A stretch of DNA of 64,000 nt from Pedobacter nanyangensis (lineage in GTDB: Bacteria > Bacteroidota > Bacteroidia > Sphingobacteriales > Sphingobacteriaceae): positions 20,218-84,217 of the forward strand of contig NZ_QMHO01000015.1 in the NCBI RefSeq assembly GCF_003313505.1. Direction: 5' to 3'. A model generated the notes under the pieces. It had not been told where the DNA came from. It searched no databases and saw only the letters and a list, made by a program, of their open reading frames with translations. The stretch's first letter is position 1; every line of letters begins with the position of its first letter. Below are positions 46,319 to 55,039 of this stretch, in pieces. Position numbers and translations under genes: made by a program.

Positions 46319-47128
46319 TTAAGCACGAGGTTGATTCATTGCCGTTAACATGTTGCCGTAAATGGCATTTAACGACGATAGATTTTTGGCAAGTTTACCT
46401 ACTTCTTCCTTAAACTGTTTAGAATCTTCCATAGAATCGCTAAAGTTATCCATGGTTAAAGCTAGGTTTTGGTAGAATTTATTCATTGATTTTAAATGTG
46501 CGCTTGAATCTTGCAATTCTAGTTCATACACTGCATTTAATGCCGAAAGGTTTTTGGCCAAATTGTTCACTTGCTCATGGTAAGCTTTTGAATCCGCATT
46601 GCTGGCACCAAGCTCAGCTAATTGTTCGGTAGCCTTGCCAAAAGCAGTGTTCATATTCCCTAGGCTGTTGCTGGCATCTTTCACTTTCGAAGTAAATTCC
46701 GTAGTGGCCAATGAAGCATCTGCTACGCTTGAAATGTTAGCTACTCGATCGCCAAAAGTACGTAGCCCGTTTCCAAGGCTTTCGATCAACTCTGGACCAA
46801 TTTTTTCATTCACCAATTTATCTAAAGCGCCCGTAGTAGAAGCTCCTCCTACCGCAGCAACTTGTGGAATTGCATCAGCTGGGGTTGGTTTACCATCTTT
46901 ACGCAATTGCGGATAAACTTTATCCCACTCTACATCCGGATGGGGAGGGAACAAACCACCTAGCAGGAACAGAAGCGCCTCCACTCCCAGTCCCACACCA
47001 ATCATGATACTTCCCCAAATACCTCCCAAGTGAAGGATTTTAAATAACGCACCAACAATTACAATAGAAGCACCGATTGACGTTGCCAAGTGTAATTTCG
47101 CCTCATTAGTAGCATATTTTCCTGCCAT
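46319..47128 (-). CDS. gldL: gliding motility / T9SS motor protein GldL
   Basis: A 269-aa protein with two N-terminal membrane helices (about 12-33 and 37-58) containing the charged residues expected for proton coupling (the ...LGVEALLFLL... helix has the glutamate). FPPHPDVEWDKVYPQL is a conserved hallmark after the second helix. The C-terminal two thirds are helical with three repeats of NLxxLNxxYxxxL type. The gene is 38 bases upstream of gldM. Confidence 0.95.
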   Translation of the reverse strand: MAGKYATNEAKLHLATSIGASIVIVGALFKILHLGGIWGSIMIGVGLGVEALLFLLGGLFPPHPDVEWDKVYPQLRKDGKPTPADAIPQVAAVGGASTTGALDKLVNEKIGPELIESLGNGLRTFGDRVANISSVADASLATTEFTSKVKDASNSLGNMNTAFGKATEQLAELGASNADSKAYHEQVNNLAKNLSALNAVYELELQDSSAHLKSMNKFYQNLALTMDNFSDSMEDSKQFKEEVGKLAKNLSSLNAIYGNMLTAMNQPRA

Positions 47129-47180
47129 AATTCTTAATAGTTAATTTTTTAGTTTGTGGTTTTTATTTTGATTTCTGTTA

Positions 47181-48500
47181 TTACATTAAGCTGTTTCCCG
47201 GGAAGTGGGACACACACCTGAAACCGATGTATGACCTAGGAATATTTTGGTATTCGTGTTGGGCCACGGAATTTTGAAGGAAAAATCCGATATCTTTCCA
47301 TGAACCACCTTTAACTACTTTACGTTTACCTTTTCTAAAAATGGGGTTTTTATCTTCGGGCAATGAACTGTTGTAGGAGTTCAAGGTCCATTCTGCCACG
47401 TTGCCCGACATGTTATACAAACCATAGTCGTTTGGCAGATAAGCTTTGGCCTCAACCGTGTATAAAGCGCCATCATCCACATAGTTACCTCTGCCCACTT
47501 TAAAGTTAGCTTGCAAGCAGCCTTTAGCATTCATGATATAAGGACCGCCCCAAGGATATTTCGTTTGGGTCCTACCTCCTCTAGCGGCATATTCAAACTC
47601 TGCCTCTGTGGGCAAATCGTATTTCAATCTTGAGTTTACAGGCAGTTTACGTTGCCGCGCTACATTTTCGTAAAATTGGGTACGCCAGTTGCTAAAAGCT
47701 CTTGCTTGGTCCCAGGTAACACCAACCACCGGATATTTGTCGTATGAAGGATGGTTGAAATAAGCCTCCACCATTGGATCATTATACTCATAGGTGTAAT
47801 CTTTTCTCCACACCAAGGTATCCGGATAAACCATTACCGATGGATGTTCGTTGATTTTTCCAGGAGTTGGATTATCGGTATAAATATCGTAGTCATCAAT
47901 ACGCTGTCTGTTAGGAGAAGCGGCATTTTCCAATGCCATATCCATATTTTTCTCTACATAGGCATAGCGCAAAAGCTTGATATCGATATCCTTATCGTTC
48001 TTTCCATTGGTAAAGCTAGAGAGGTTATCATTGATATACATGGCTTTTAGCTTGTTCTGTACATCTGTTTTTTTGTTTCTCCAAAGATTAGAGCCATTTC
48101 CCACCTTTTTCCAATCAATGGTTTTAAAAGTAGAGGGCCCCGCAGCTGCACCGCCTTTTGGCTTGATAAAATAATCGTCGATATTACCCTTGGTGATGGC
48201 GATAGAGTCACGCACCCAGTTCACAAACTGTCGATATTCGGCATTAGTAATTTCGGTTTGGTCCATGTAGAAAGGGCTCATGGAAACCATTTTACTTTGT
48301 TTGCCTTGGTAAAAAGTAATGTCCTCATCGGTCATGCCCAAAAGGTTCCTACCGCCAGGTATATAAACCATCCCCAAAGGGATTGCATTATTTTTAAATT
48401 TCCTGTTATAAGCTCCTACCAATTCCCCATTACCGCCCTTTCCGCAACTAGAAAGCAATAAAGAAAGCACGGTAACCGCAAGAAAGTATAATTTCTTCAT
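47181..48500 (-). CDS. gldK: gliding motility / T9SS lipoprotein GldK
   Basis: A 439-aa outer-membrane lipoprotein with a formylglycine-generating-enzyme-like fold. The ATG at 48500 starts a signal peptide with lipobox LSSC; the frame opens further upstream but without a signal. Family motifs include PFYMDQTEITNAEYRQF, YPVVGVTWDQARAF, LPTEAEFEYAARGG and VVKGGSW. GldK pairs with GldN in the periplasmic ring. It is the first gene of gldKLMN. Confidence 0.95.
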   Translation of the reverse strand: MKKLYFLAVTVLSLLLSSCGKGGNGELVGAYNRKFKNNAIPLGMVYIPGGRNLLGMTDEDITFYQGKQSKMVSMSPFYMDQTEITNAEYRQFVNWVRDSIAITKGNIDDYFIKPKGGAAAGPSTFKTIDWKKVGNGSNLWRNKKTDVQNKLKAMYINDNLSSFTNGKNDKDIDIKLLRYAYVEKNMDMALENAASPNRQRIDDYDIYTDNPTPGKINEHPSVMVYPDTLVWRKDYTYEYNDPMVEAYFNHPSYDKYPVVGVTWDQARAFSNWRTQFYENVARQRKLPVNSRLKYDLPTEAEFEYAARGGRTQTKYPWGGPYIMNAKGCLQANFKVGRGNYVDDGALYTVEAKAYLPNDYGLYNMSGNVAEWTLNSYNSSLPEDKNPIFRKGKRKVVKGGSWKDIGFFLQNSVAQHEYQNIPRSYIGFRCVSHFPGNSLM

Positions 48501-48795
48501 ATGTTGTCTAAGCAATTTTATAGCAATTTTATCAATTAACATTGAGATTAACAACTATTCGCACAAAAAAATCCACACTTTTTGTATCGAAACATTTTAT
48601 TAACATTATGTTTATTTCAAAACTACAAGTTTCCGCGGGCAATTAGCGCTCTTTTTAAGGCGCATTTTTATCCGCAAAACCCTCCAAAAGCCATCAGTTA
48701 GGCACATTTTTGAGGCACCTAGCCGACAACCAGTAGAAGTTAACGCTATTTTTATCGCTTTATTACGTTATCGCTTTACTAGGCGTATTTATTTT
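48501..48795. other. long leader region upstream of gldK
   Basis: About 295 bases between the gldK ATG and the nearest promoter match. It contains inverted 'gcgc' segments around 48646-48665 and AT-rich tracts. I see no gene, RNA family or terminator. Confidence 0.3.
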
Positions 48796-48827
48796 GCAAA
48801 AATAAACGATAACCACCTGCGTGCCAA
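48796..48827 (-). promoter_or_regulatory. putative promoter of gldKLMN
   Basis: On the minus strand TTG (48825-48827) is followed after 20 bases by TATTTTTGC (48796-48804), matching the Bacteroidota -33/-7 consensus in sequence and spacing. The implied leader for gldK is about 290 bases. Confidence 0.5.
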
Positions 48828-48853
48828 TACCTATAATTAGGTATTTGAAGCAA

Positions 48854-49624
48854 TTATTTGTTAGATTTTTTGATGTAGTTTTCCAAGGCCATGATCATGG
48901 ATGGTGCTTCAGGATTTGGGGCCGCAATATCCACAATCAAACCTTTATCGGCCACGGCTTTTTGAGTATTTAAGCCAAAAGTTGCAATCCTAGTATTGTT
49001 CTGTAGAAAATTGGGGAAATTTATATACAACGATTGAATGCTGGACGGACTGAAGAAAGCCAAGATATCATAAAACACATCGGCCAAGTCAGAAAGGTCA
49101 CTTACCACCGTTCTAAAAAGTACCGCAGGCGTTACATCATAGCCGTTTTTCTGAAGGAAGTTCATGGTATCTTCTGTAGCCACATCTGAACATGGATATA
49201 GGAACTTTTCGCTGGCATGCTTCTTCAGCACTTCGGCCAAATCAGCCGCAGTTTGCTTTCCAAAGAAAATCTTACGTTTTCTGTACTGGATATATTTTTG
49301 CAGATAAAGGGCCGTTGATTCAGAAATACAGAAGTATTTCAGGTTTACCGAAACTTCGAAACGCATCTCTTCACAGATCCTGAAGAAATGATCAACCGCA
49401 TTCCTGCTGGTAAAAACCACCGCGGTATAATCGGCCAAATTGACCTTTTCTTTTCTGAAATCTTTTGCGGGAACACCTTCTACATGAATGAAAGAGCGGA
49501 AATCTATTTTCAGATTATACTTCTTTGCTAAATCAAAATATGGCGATTTTTCAGTTTCTGGCTTAGGCAGGGTTACCAATATACTTTTTACCTTGCGTAG
49601 TCTTTCGTCTTTATTTTCTTGCAT
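48854..49624 (-). CDS. hemD: uroporphyrinogen-III synthase
   Basis: A 256-aa enzyme cyclising hydroxymethylbilane to uroporphyrinogen III in haem synthesis. Family features: the start KSILVTLPKPE, ADYTAVVFTSRNAVDHFF in the first lobe, FLYPCSDVATED at the interdomain cleft and DILAFFSPSSIQSL in the second lobe. HemD is poorly conserved, so the call rests on these short segments and on DUF4271 as the usual neighbour. The ATG at 49624 is preferred to the upstream frame start. Confidence 0.88.
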   Translation of the reverse strand: MQENKDERLRKVKSILVTLPKPETEKSPYFDLAKKYNLKIDFRSFIHVEGVPAKDFRKEKVNLADYTAVVFTSRNAVDHFFRICEEMRFEVSVNLKYFCISESTALYLQKYIQYRKRKIFFGKQTAADLAEVLKKHASEKFLYPCSDVATEDTMNFLQKNGYDVTPAVLFRTVVSDLSDLADVFYDILAFFSPSSIQSLYINFPNFLQNNTRIATFGLNTQKAVADKGLIVDIAAPNPEAPSMIMALENYIKKSNK

Positions 49625-49639
49625 TTTCCTAATTAGCAC

Positions 49640-50602
49640 TTATATACCTACTGCCTTGATTAATATCAATATAGGGCAAATTTCGAGGGTGCAAAAATAC
49701 AAAAATAAATACAATTTAGGAAACCTATATTGCGATAAAATATTTATTGCCGCCCTTATAAACTGAAAAACAAAGATGAGCACCAAAGCCGAAATACCTA
49801 AAACAATGTAGTTTGCGCCGTATTTTTTGGCAGAAAGGGCAAAAGCAATGATGATAGGGATAAACAATAAAGAGGTATTAAAATAACTTAAATATAATAT
49901 AGAAATATATTGGTGAAGTGGCCGCTGCACGTCAAAAACAAAACCTACAAACCTTAAACATACGATTTTAAGCAAATAAAGGAAGATCACTCCAATAGAG
50001 ATACTTACAAAAAAACTGAAGCCCCCCTGATTGGCCGCAGGCAGATTTTGATACTGCGCCGCCAGGTAAAAAAACATCCCAATGGTAAAACCAAATTGGA
50101 TAAATAGCAACAAAAAGGACCAGGAAGTGACCAGATTGTCTTCCTTGTTCAAATTGGTTAATGCCCTATTGCTGTAAAATGATTGTACAACCGAGCTGAG
50201 CTGCTTGCCAAAAGCATTTTTCAAAATGGCAAATAGCACCAGTAAAAATCCAATGATCCCCAAAACCCATACGTCGCCTTTGGGCAGCAATTCGCCATGC
50301 TGATAAGCTACTTTTTCATGTGGATTATTTGCTTGGGCAATTACTTTTCGCAACGAAAACACGTCAAAACCGTATCCACGGCTCAAGCTATCCAGCCATT
50401 GGGCATTGGTGAGCGAATCTCTTATTTTTAAGATCTTTGGCGTTAGGGTGTCTACAGACTTCACGCTTGTGGTATCTACGAGCAAACGATCTGACAATGG
50501 CCGCAGGCTTTTTGTGGTATCTGCCTGCACAGGTACCTGCGCATGGCTAAAAACCGTTTCCAGGGCAATCAGGAGAAAAAACAAAAAGCTTCTTTTTAAC
50601 AT
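49640..50602 (-). CDS. DUF4271 membrane protein
   Basis: A 320-aa protein with an N-terminal signal (MLKRSFLFFLLIALETVFSHA), a periplasmic segment of about 100 residues and six membrane spans from residue 120 on. DUF4271 proteins are found next to hemD throughout Bacteroidota but have no assigned role. The gene starts 1 base after the stop of the barrel protein gene and ends 15 bases before hemD, so the three form an operon. Confidence 0.85.
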   Translation of the reverse strand: MLKRSFLFFLLIALETVFSHAQVPVQADTTKSLRPLSDRLLVDTTSVKSVDTLTPKILKIRDSLTNAQWLDSLSRGYGFDVFSLRKVIAQANNPHEKVAYQHGELLPKGDVWVLGIIGFLLVLFAILKNAFGKQLSSVVQSFYSNRALTNLNKEDNLVTSWSFLLLFIQFGFTIGMFFYLAAQYQNLPAANQGGFSFFVSISIGVIFLYLLKIVCLRFVGFVFDVQRPLHQYISILYLSYFNTSLLFIPIIIAFALSAKKYGANYIVLGISALVLIFVFQFIRAAINILSQYRFPKLYLFLYFCTLEICPILILIKAVGI

Positions 50603-50603
50603 A

Positions 50604-52334
50604 TTAAAATAGCGCAGTAACACCAAAGTGCACTTTTCCGTTTCGCAAATTTAAAGGATTATTTCTTTGTTTGCCTAATGCGTAACTGATGGAAAGTATA
50701 CCCAAATTGGTTTCAAAGTTTACGCCCGCTCCAAAACCCATTGGAAAATCAGTGTAATTTTGCTGTGCGGCCTTATATTTCAAATATCCCTGGTTATAAA
50801 AGGCAAAAAGAAAAGAGTTCTGTTCCAATAAATATCGAAGTTCTGCATTACCGTAGGTGTATTGCGTTGCCAGCACTGAAAGCTCATTAAAACCTCTTAA
50901 GCTTCGTTGCCCGCCCAGCCTGAATACTTCGTTTTCCAGCAGGTATTTACTACTGATGACGCCGGTTTGATTGGCCAAGGCAAAAACAAGCTGTTTGGCC
51001 AAGGGCAGGTAATAGTTAATTTGGCTGAACCAACGGTATGAAGTGGTATTCATCTGTATGTTTTGGTAGAGATGCTCTGGAATGGCAGCATTCCGCTTAA
51101 TTTTTCTACTACCTACGGCAACATCCAAAACCAAACTGTAGCCTTTTTGGGGGTTATAGCGATAGTTGAGGTTTTCCAAACTTAGGCCCAACCCGTAAAA
51201 AATCGTATTGGCATCGAGTGTTGGGGGCAGTGTCGTTGCATTTTTATAGGCCTCTACCGAAGAAAGCCTGGTTGATTTGTTCTCTATGAAAAATTGGAAG
51301 GTATTGTTGCCTTTCATCAGGTAATTAAATCCGAGCTTGGTATCTACATTTAAAAATGCAGAGTCTTGTTTGTAAAGATATAGGCTTGGGCTTAGGCCAA
51401 AATCGGTATTGAGCACATGCGGCGCCACTACTTTTACATCTAACAACTGACTGCGCTGCGAAAGCCCCTGATAATTAAAGTTAAGCTGCTCGCCTCTTTT
51501 AAAAGCATTTTGCAAGTGCAACCGCAAATTGCCTACCAATTGCGTTTTACCCGTTGTTCCATTTTGTTGCAGGCCTATTACGCCATCAAACTGGTTGGCG
51601 TCCTTTTTATTCACGTATATACTCACCTTGGCTTTTTCTCCCATGAATTTGATCTCGGTAGGCTTTACCACGGTAAGGAAGGGCAATTCACGTAAACGGT
51701 TTTCGATAGATTTTGCCGTTTTTTCTATATAGGGGGCGCCGGCTTTAATATTGAGGTACGACTGGATGTATTTTTGTGCAATTTGGCCACTTCCCACCAC
51801 CTCTATGGTATCAAAAAAAATGCGCTGCTGGGGCTTTGCATGAATGCTTGCTGAAACGGCGTTATCGGAAATGACGATCTCCTCTAAACTAATGCTGGCA
51901 AAGGGATAGCCGTTATTTTCGTAATATATCAAAAGCGCTTCAAAAAGCTGGTTCAGCCTATCGGCATTAAAAATTACGTTTTCGTAATTACGTTCCCGAA
52001 AACCCGCAGCTTGCTTGGCGGCGGGCGATAAGTTTCCGGCGGAAAGGCTTACCCATTTATAAGGTTGGTTAAGCCCAATCACTACGGAAGCTTCTTTTCC
52101 CTTAAAACCTAAAGCGGTAATTTCGGCCAATAAATAGCCTTTAAACTGCAGCTGTGAGAGTACTTTTTCGGCCTCTTTGTACACCAGCAAACTATCGGGT
52201 ACTTCTTTTTGATAAGCGATCTTTCTTGTGAGATATTTAGCTGTATCAGGCAAAGATACCGTTAATTTGTAGCTATTTTGCGCCCATGAGCTTAATCCGA
52301 AACAAACCAAAAGCCACACCAAAAAGCATCTCAT
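50604..52334 (-). CDS. BamA/TamA-like outer membrane protein with POTRA domains
   Basis: A 576-aa Omp85-superfamily protein. A signal peptide (FLVWLLVCFGLSSWAQ) is followed by about two to three POTRA-like domains (25-260; IFFDTIEVVGSGQIAQKYIQSYL is the clearest) and a 16-stranded-barrel-sized C-terminal region. FRLGGQRSLRGF near residue 480 is the conserved barrel motif and the protein ends in an aromatic residue (VTALF). It is shorter than BamA and probably a TamA- or lipid-type transporter; the client is unknown. Confidence 0.83.
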   Translation of the reverse strand: MRCFLVWLLVCFGLSSWAQNSYKLTVSLPDTAKYLTRKIAYQKEVPDSLLVYKEAEKVLSQLQFKGYLLAEITALGFKGKEASVVIGLNQPYKWVSLSAGNLSPAAKQAAGFRERNYENVIFNADRLNQLFEALLIYYENNGYPFASISLEEIVISDNAVSASIHAKPQQRIFFDTIEVVGSGQIAQKYIQSYLNIKAGAPYIEKTAKSIENRLRELPFLTVVKPTEIKFMGEKAKVSIYVNKKDANQFDGVIGLQQNGTTGKTQLVGNLRLHLQNAFKRGEQLNFNYQGLSQRSQLLDVKVVAPHVLNTDFGLSPSLYLYKQDSAFLNVDTKLGFNYLMKGNNTFQFFIENKSTRLSSVEAYKNATTLPPTLDANTIFYGLGLSLENLNYRYNPQKGYSLVLDVAVGSRKIKRNAAIPEHLYQNIQMNTTSYRWFSQINYYLPLAKQLVFALANQTGVISSKYLLENEVFRLGGQRSLRGFNELSVLATQYTYGNAELRYLLEQNSFLFAFYNQGYLKYKAAQQNYTDFPMGFGAGVNFETNLGILSISYALGKQRNNPLNLRNGKVHFGVTALF

Positions 52335-52376
52335 ACGTTCAAATTCATAAAAGCGACCGGCTTTGTTAAAGGTTTT

Positions 52377-52655
52377 CTATTTGTATCTGCACAGATAGGC
52401 CACTTGCGCTACGGCTTTTACTTTAAAATAAGTATTGGCCGGCACTTCAAAATGTTGTCCGGCGCTAAAAGTGTTCCACTGGCTTTCGCCGGGAAGCAGC
52501 ACGTCCATTGCCCCTGCCACCACCAACATGGTCTCATGTGTAGAGGTTCCAAATTCATATTCGCCGCTATCGATCACACCTACGGTAGATTTTCCATTGT
52601 TTTCAAAAGCTAGCGATTTTACGGCTCCATCAAAATATTCATTTACAGTAATCAT
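52377..52655 (-). CDS. ppnP: pyrimidine/purine nucleoside phosphorylase
   Basis: A 92-aa cupin enzyme (formerly DUF1255, PpnP) that phosphorolyses many nucleosides. The full family pattern is visible: NEYFDGAVKSLAFEN, VGVIDSGEYEFGTSTHETM, FSAGQHFEVPANTYFKVK and VAYLCRY at the end. It is the last recognisable core gene before the accessory region. Confidence 0.93.
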   Translation of the reverse strand: MITVNEYFDGAVKSLAFENNGKSTVGVIDSGEYEFGTSTHETMLVVAGAMDVLLPGESQWNTFSAGQHFEVPANTYFKVKAVAQVAYLCRYK

Positions 52656-52762
52656 ATCGCTAAAATAGCAACATCAATATAATAATAAGTTACTAAAGTG
52701 TTTAAAATTCATAAAAACCAAAAATTAATGCTGCGTCATAACTGCGTAATTTCAAATTAACC

Positions 52763-52771
52763 TACCTTTGC
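52763..52771 (+). promoter_or_regulatory. orphan promoter -7 element at the island junction
   Basis: TACCTTTGC matches TAnnTTTGC exactly and is 4 bases upstream of an ATG whose frame stops after 17 codons. Confidence 0.45.
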
Positions 52772-52775
52772 AAAA

Positions 52776-52829
52776 ATGGCCGGAATTGAATTAAGCACAG
52801 ATTATCAGTCAATTAACCTTATCAGGTAA
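52776..52829 (+). pseudogene. 17-codon stub, probable 5' remnant of a lost gene
   Basis: The frame begins MAGIELSTDYQSINLI and then stops. It follows an exact promoter element and has protein-like codon content, while the next 230 bases are very AT-rich. I read it as the beginning of a chromosomal gene cut when the accessory DNA arrived. The gene could not be named. Confidence 0.4.
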
Positions 52830-53061
52830 CAAATAAGTAACACTAGTTATTAAGTAAATGAGATACAACACCATACTATTGTGGTAAATCGGTTGACTAT
52901 AATAAAAGTTTCAAATCATCTAATGAATATAAGTATATAATTTTTCGATGATTTTCATATCATAGCATTCACTATTCTAATATTCAACTTTACATATAGT
53001 TGAAAAAAAATTTTTCTTTTTAAAGAAATAATAAATACCATAAACGATTACCAAATATTTT

Positions 53062-53163
53062 TGTCTCCAAAACCCTTCGGTTATCAAAGCATTTGCCAAT
53101 TGCGAACGAAAAATTCGTGGGCAATTTAGCCGAAAACGAAGCGGATATTGTAATTCCTGCCTA
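53062..53163 (+). pseudogene. 3' gene remnant ending before a terminator
   Basis: A frame without its own start reads ...VSKTLRLSKHLPIANEK and ...NLAENEADIVIPA before a TAG at 53163. The GC content rises sharply against the DNA before it, and a strong terminator follows. It looks like the last ~33 codons of a gene, perhaps the same gene whose start lies at 52776. Not identified. Confidence 0.45.
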
Positions 53164-53173
53164 GGTCATTTTA

Positions 53174-53204
53174 CCCTTTGCCGATTGGCAGAGGGCGATT
53201 TTTT
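53174..53204 (+). terminator. terminator of the lost gene
   Basis: CCCTTTGCC, loop GATT, GGCAGAGGG (9 pairs, one G-T wobble), then CGA and six T. It starts 10 bases after the remnant's stop. Confidence 0.85.
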
Positions 53205-53281
53205 CGCTTAAGTGTTTTTAAAAATAATAATGAAAAATTAATTTCATTTTGTTACCTTTTTAGATATTTTTGTAACATAAT

Positions 53282-53884
53282 ATGTCGTTTCACAAACAGA
53301 TTATTCAATATGTTGATAAAGCTAAAGGAGGGCAGATCCTTTTGCCTACGGATTTTCGAGGTCTTGGAACTGACAGCGCAATAAAGATGAGTCTGTCTAG
53401 AATTTGTAAAGAGGGGCAAATTGTAAGGCTTTGTCACGGTGTTTACTTGAGGTCTATCAAGGGCGGAAAAAATCAAAATAAAGAAATGGACATGCATCAA
53501 GTTGCCTTGATAATCGCTAAAAAGGAAAATGTAAAGATCTGTCCGTCTGAAAACTATGCTTTATTTCTTCTCGGACTTGAGAATCAAAGACCAGAGGTCA
53601 TAACATTTGTTACCGATGGTGAACCCAAACGACTAACGATACATGGCAAGCTGCTCATATTTAAATCTACCACTCCTAGAAAACTGAGCGCAGAAAATCC
53701 TCTTGTAGGATTAACAATCCAATCTCTTGAATTTCTCGGCAAGAATAATATTAGTGCCGAGATCTTATCAAAAGTGAAACAGAAACTCCAAGGGATAGAT
53801 CAAAAAGTACTAGTGTCAGATATTTCAAAAGCTCCGGCATGGATATACAACCAATTGTTTAAACTACTAATAAATATAAACTGA
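53282..53884 (+). CDS. DUF6088 / AbiEi-like winged-helix protein
   Basis: A 200-aa protein of the DUF6088 type, related to the AbiEi antitoxins of type IV toxin-antitoxin systems. The N-terminal winged helix (about 1-60) contains TDSAIKMSLSRICKEGQIVRLCHGVYL, whose core LSRICKEGQIVRL is the family mark; an alpha/beta domain follows with CPSENYALFLLGL and LTIHGKLLIFKST. No AbiEii nucleotidyltransferase is next to it. It stands first in a tight operon, 1 base before the glycosylase gene, so a regulator or antitoxin of that operon is plausible. Confidence 0.72.
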   Translation: MSFHKQIIQYVDKAKGGQILLPTDFRGLGTDSAIKMSLSRICKEGQIVRLCHGVYLRSIKGGKNQNKEMDMHQVALIIAKKENVKICPSENYALFLLGLENQRPEVITFVTDGEPKRLTIHGKLLIFKSTTPRKLSAENPLVGLTIQSLEFLGKNNISAEILSKVKQKLQGIDQKVLVSDISKAPAWIYNQLFKLLININ

Positions 53885-53885
53885 T

Positions 53886-54704
53886 ATGAGGCAAGTAAAT
53901 CATCATCAACAAGTTCTATTTCAATCTGAACCTAAAGCTATCGAAGTAGATGAAACTTCGTTATGGCAAGGTTTGAAGCCAACCATAGATAGCTTTCCCG
54001 ATCAAGATACAGAGCTGCTACCTGGATTGAAATGGGGCGTCTGCTACCAACTGTATACACCTGCATTCTGGAAACTTCAATATGTTATGAATACTTTTTC
54101 AGATGAACAGACTGCTCATCAAATTGGCGGTAACCTTATTGAAGAAATTATCCAATGTATATTGGGAGGGTATGGAATTCCTTCTGAAATGGGCACGATG
54201 GCCTTCGAACGCTTAAGGCAAAGAGGGTTGATCCAAAAACAAATAACTTTTGATTCCATTTTAGTTGCGATGAAGGAACCTTTTATAAATAACCAGAATA
54301 AATTGGTTAATTATCGCTTTGCACATCAGAAATCAGTGTATATTCATGATTTTTTAAATCGAGAAGATCTCGATGAGATACCCGATAACGACGATCTTCG
54401 GCTGAGGGAATGGCTAATGGGACTGAAAGGTATTGGCCCAAAAACGGCCTCATGGATTACAAGAAACTGGTTAAGAAGCGAGCGGGTGGCAATCTTGGAC
54501 ATACATATTTTGCGTGCAGGAATGATCACAGGTTTTTTTGACAAACACCTAAATGTCACTACTCAGTACTACCATCTAGAGGCCAATTATTTAAACTTCT
54601 GTAACCTGTTGGAGGTCAGACCATCAGATATGGACGCGATTATTTGGAGTTATATGAAAAATAATAATAAATTAGCACTAAGTATTTTATCAACGTTAAC
54701 TTAA
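53886..54704 (+). CDS. HhH-GPD DNA glycosylase, OGG-type
   Basis: A 272-aa glycosylase of the helix-hairpin-helix-GPD superfamily. The hairpin LKGIGPKTASWI is at 180-191 with the catalytic lysine position K186, and the essential aspartate is D205 in VAILDIHILRAG. Lysine plus aspartate indicates a bifunctional glycosylase/AP-lyase like OGG1. The N-terminal half (1-80) is not the usual OGG1 TBP-like domain and seems family-specific. OGG-like proteins are known accessory proteins of type IV CBASS. Here it lies between DUF6088 and a small Ser/Gly-headed protein gene, and probably acts on a modified base. Confidence 0.75.
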   Translation: MRQVNHHQQVLFQSEPKAIEVDETSLWQGLKPTIDSFPDQDTELLPGLKWGVCYQLYTPAFWKLQYVMNTFSDEQTAHQIGGNLIEEIIQCILGGYGIPSEMGTMAFERLRQRGLIQKQITFDSILVAMKEPFINNQNKLVNYRFAHQKSVYIHDFLNREDLDEIPDNDDLRLREWLMGLKGIGPKTASWITRNWLRSERVAILDIHILRAGMITGFFDKHLNVTTQYYHLEANYLNFCNLLEVRPSDMDAIIWSYMKNNNKLALSILSTLT

Positions 54705-54715
54705 CGCTATCGAAA

Positions 54716-55039
54716 ATGTCTGGAAGTTCTGGCACCTCATTTGGAGTGAGCTCTAAATCAATTAGTTGTGAGGATTTGATTATCCGAACCCAATTAGCAT
54801 CCCCTGACCCTGATGTCCTCGTTGATATTCATGCAGGCGATGTTTTATATGTAAAGCTTTTAAATGCAACCGGACCTATACAGGCGATTACAATGGATGG
54901 TAGGGTTGCTGGCGCAATACTTACCTCCAACCCAACACAATTGATCAATTGTATTTCTGCAGGAACGGAGTATCAGGCAAAAGTATTTAGTATAAACGGA
55001 GGTGATTGCCAAATCACTGTTTATTGTGCGGCTAGATGA
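54716..55039 (+). CDS. small 107-residue protein with Ser/Gly-rich N-terminus
   Basis: Not recognised as a named family. The first 14 residues are flexible (MSGSSGTSFGVSSK); the rest (C18 on) reads as a compact beta-rich domain: ISCEDLIIRTQL, VLVDIHAGDVLYVKLL, ITMDGRVAGAILTS, LINCISAGTEYQAKV, GGDCQITVYCAA. The 'GDVLYVKL...GRVAG...LxxCIxxGTxYxAKV' order recalls HIRAN-like beta barrels, which is only a pattern impression. Its stop overlaps the next start (ATGA), so it is made with the PfkB-NDT protein. Small size, exposed N-terminus and company of modifying enzymes make it a possible substrate. Confidence 0.7.
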   Translation: MSGSSGTSFGVSSKSISCEDLIIRTQLASPDPDVLVDIHAGDVLYVKLLNATGPIQAITMDGRVAGAILTSNPTQLINCISAGTEYQAKVFSINGGDCQITVYCAAR

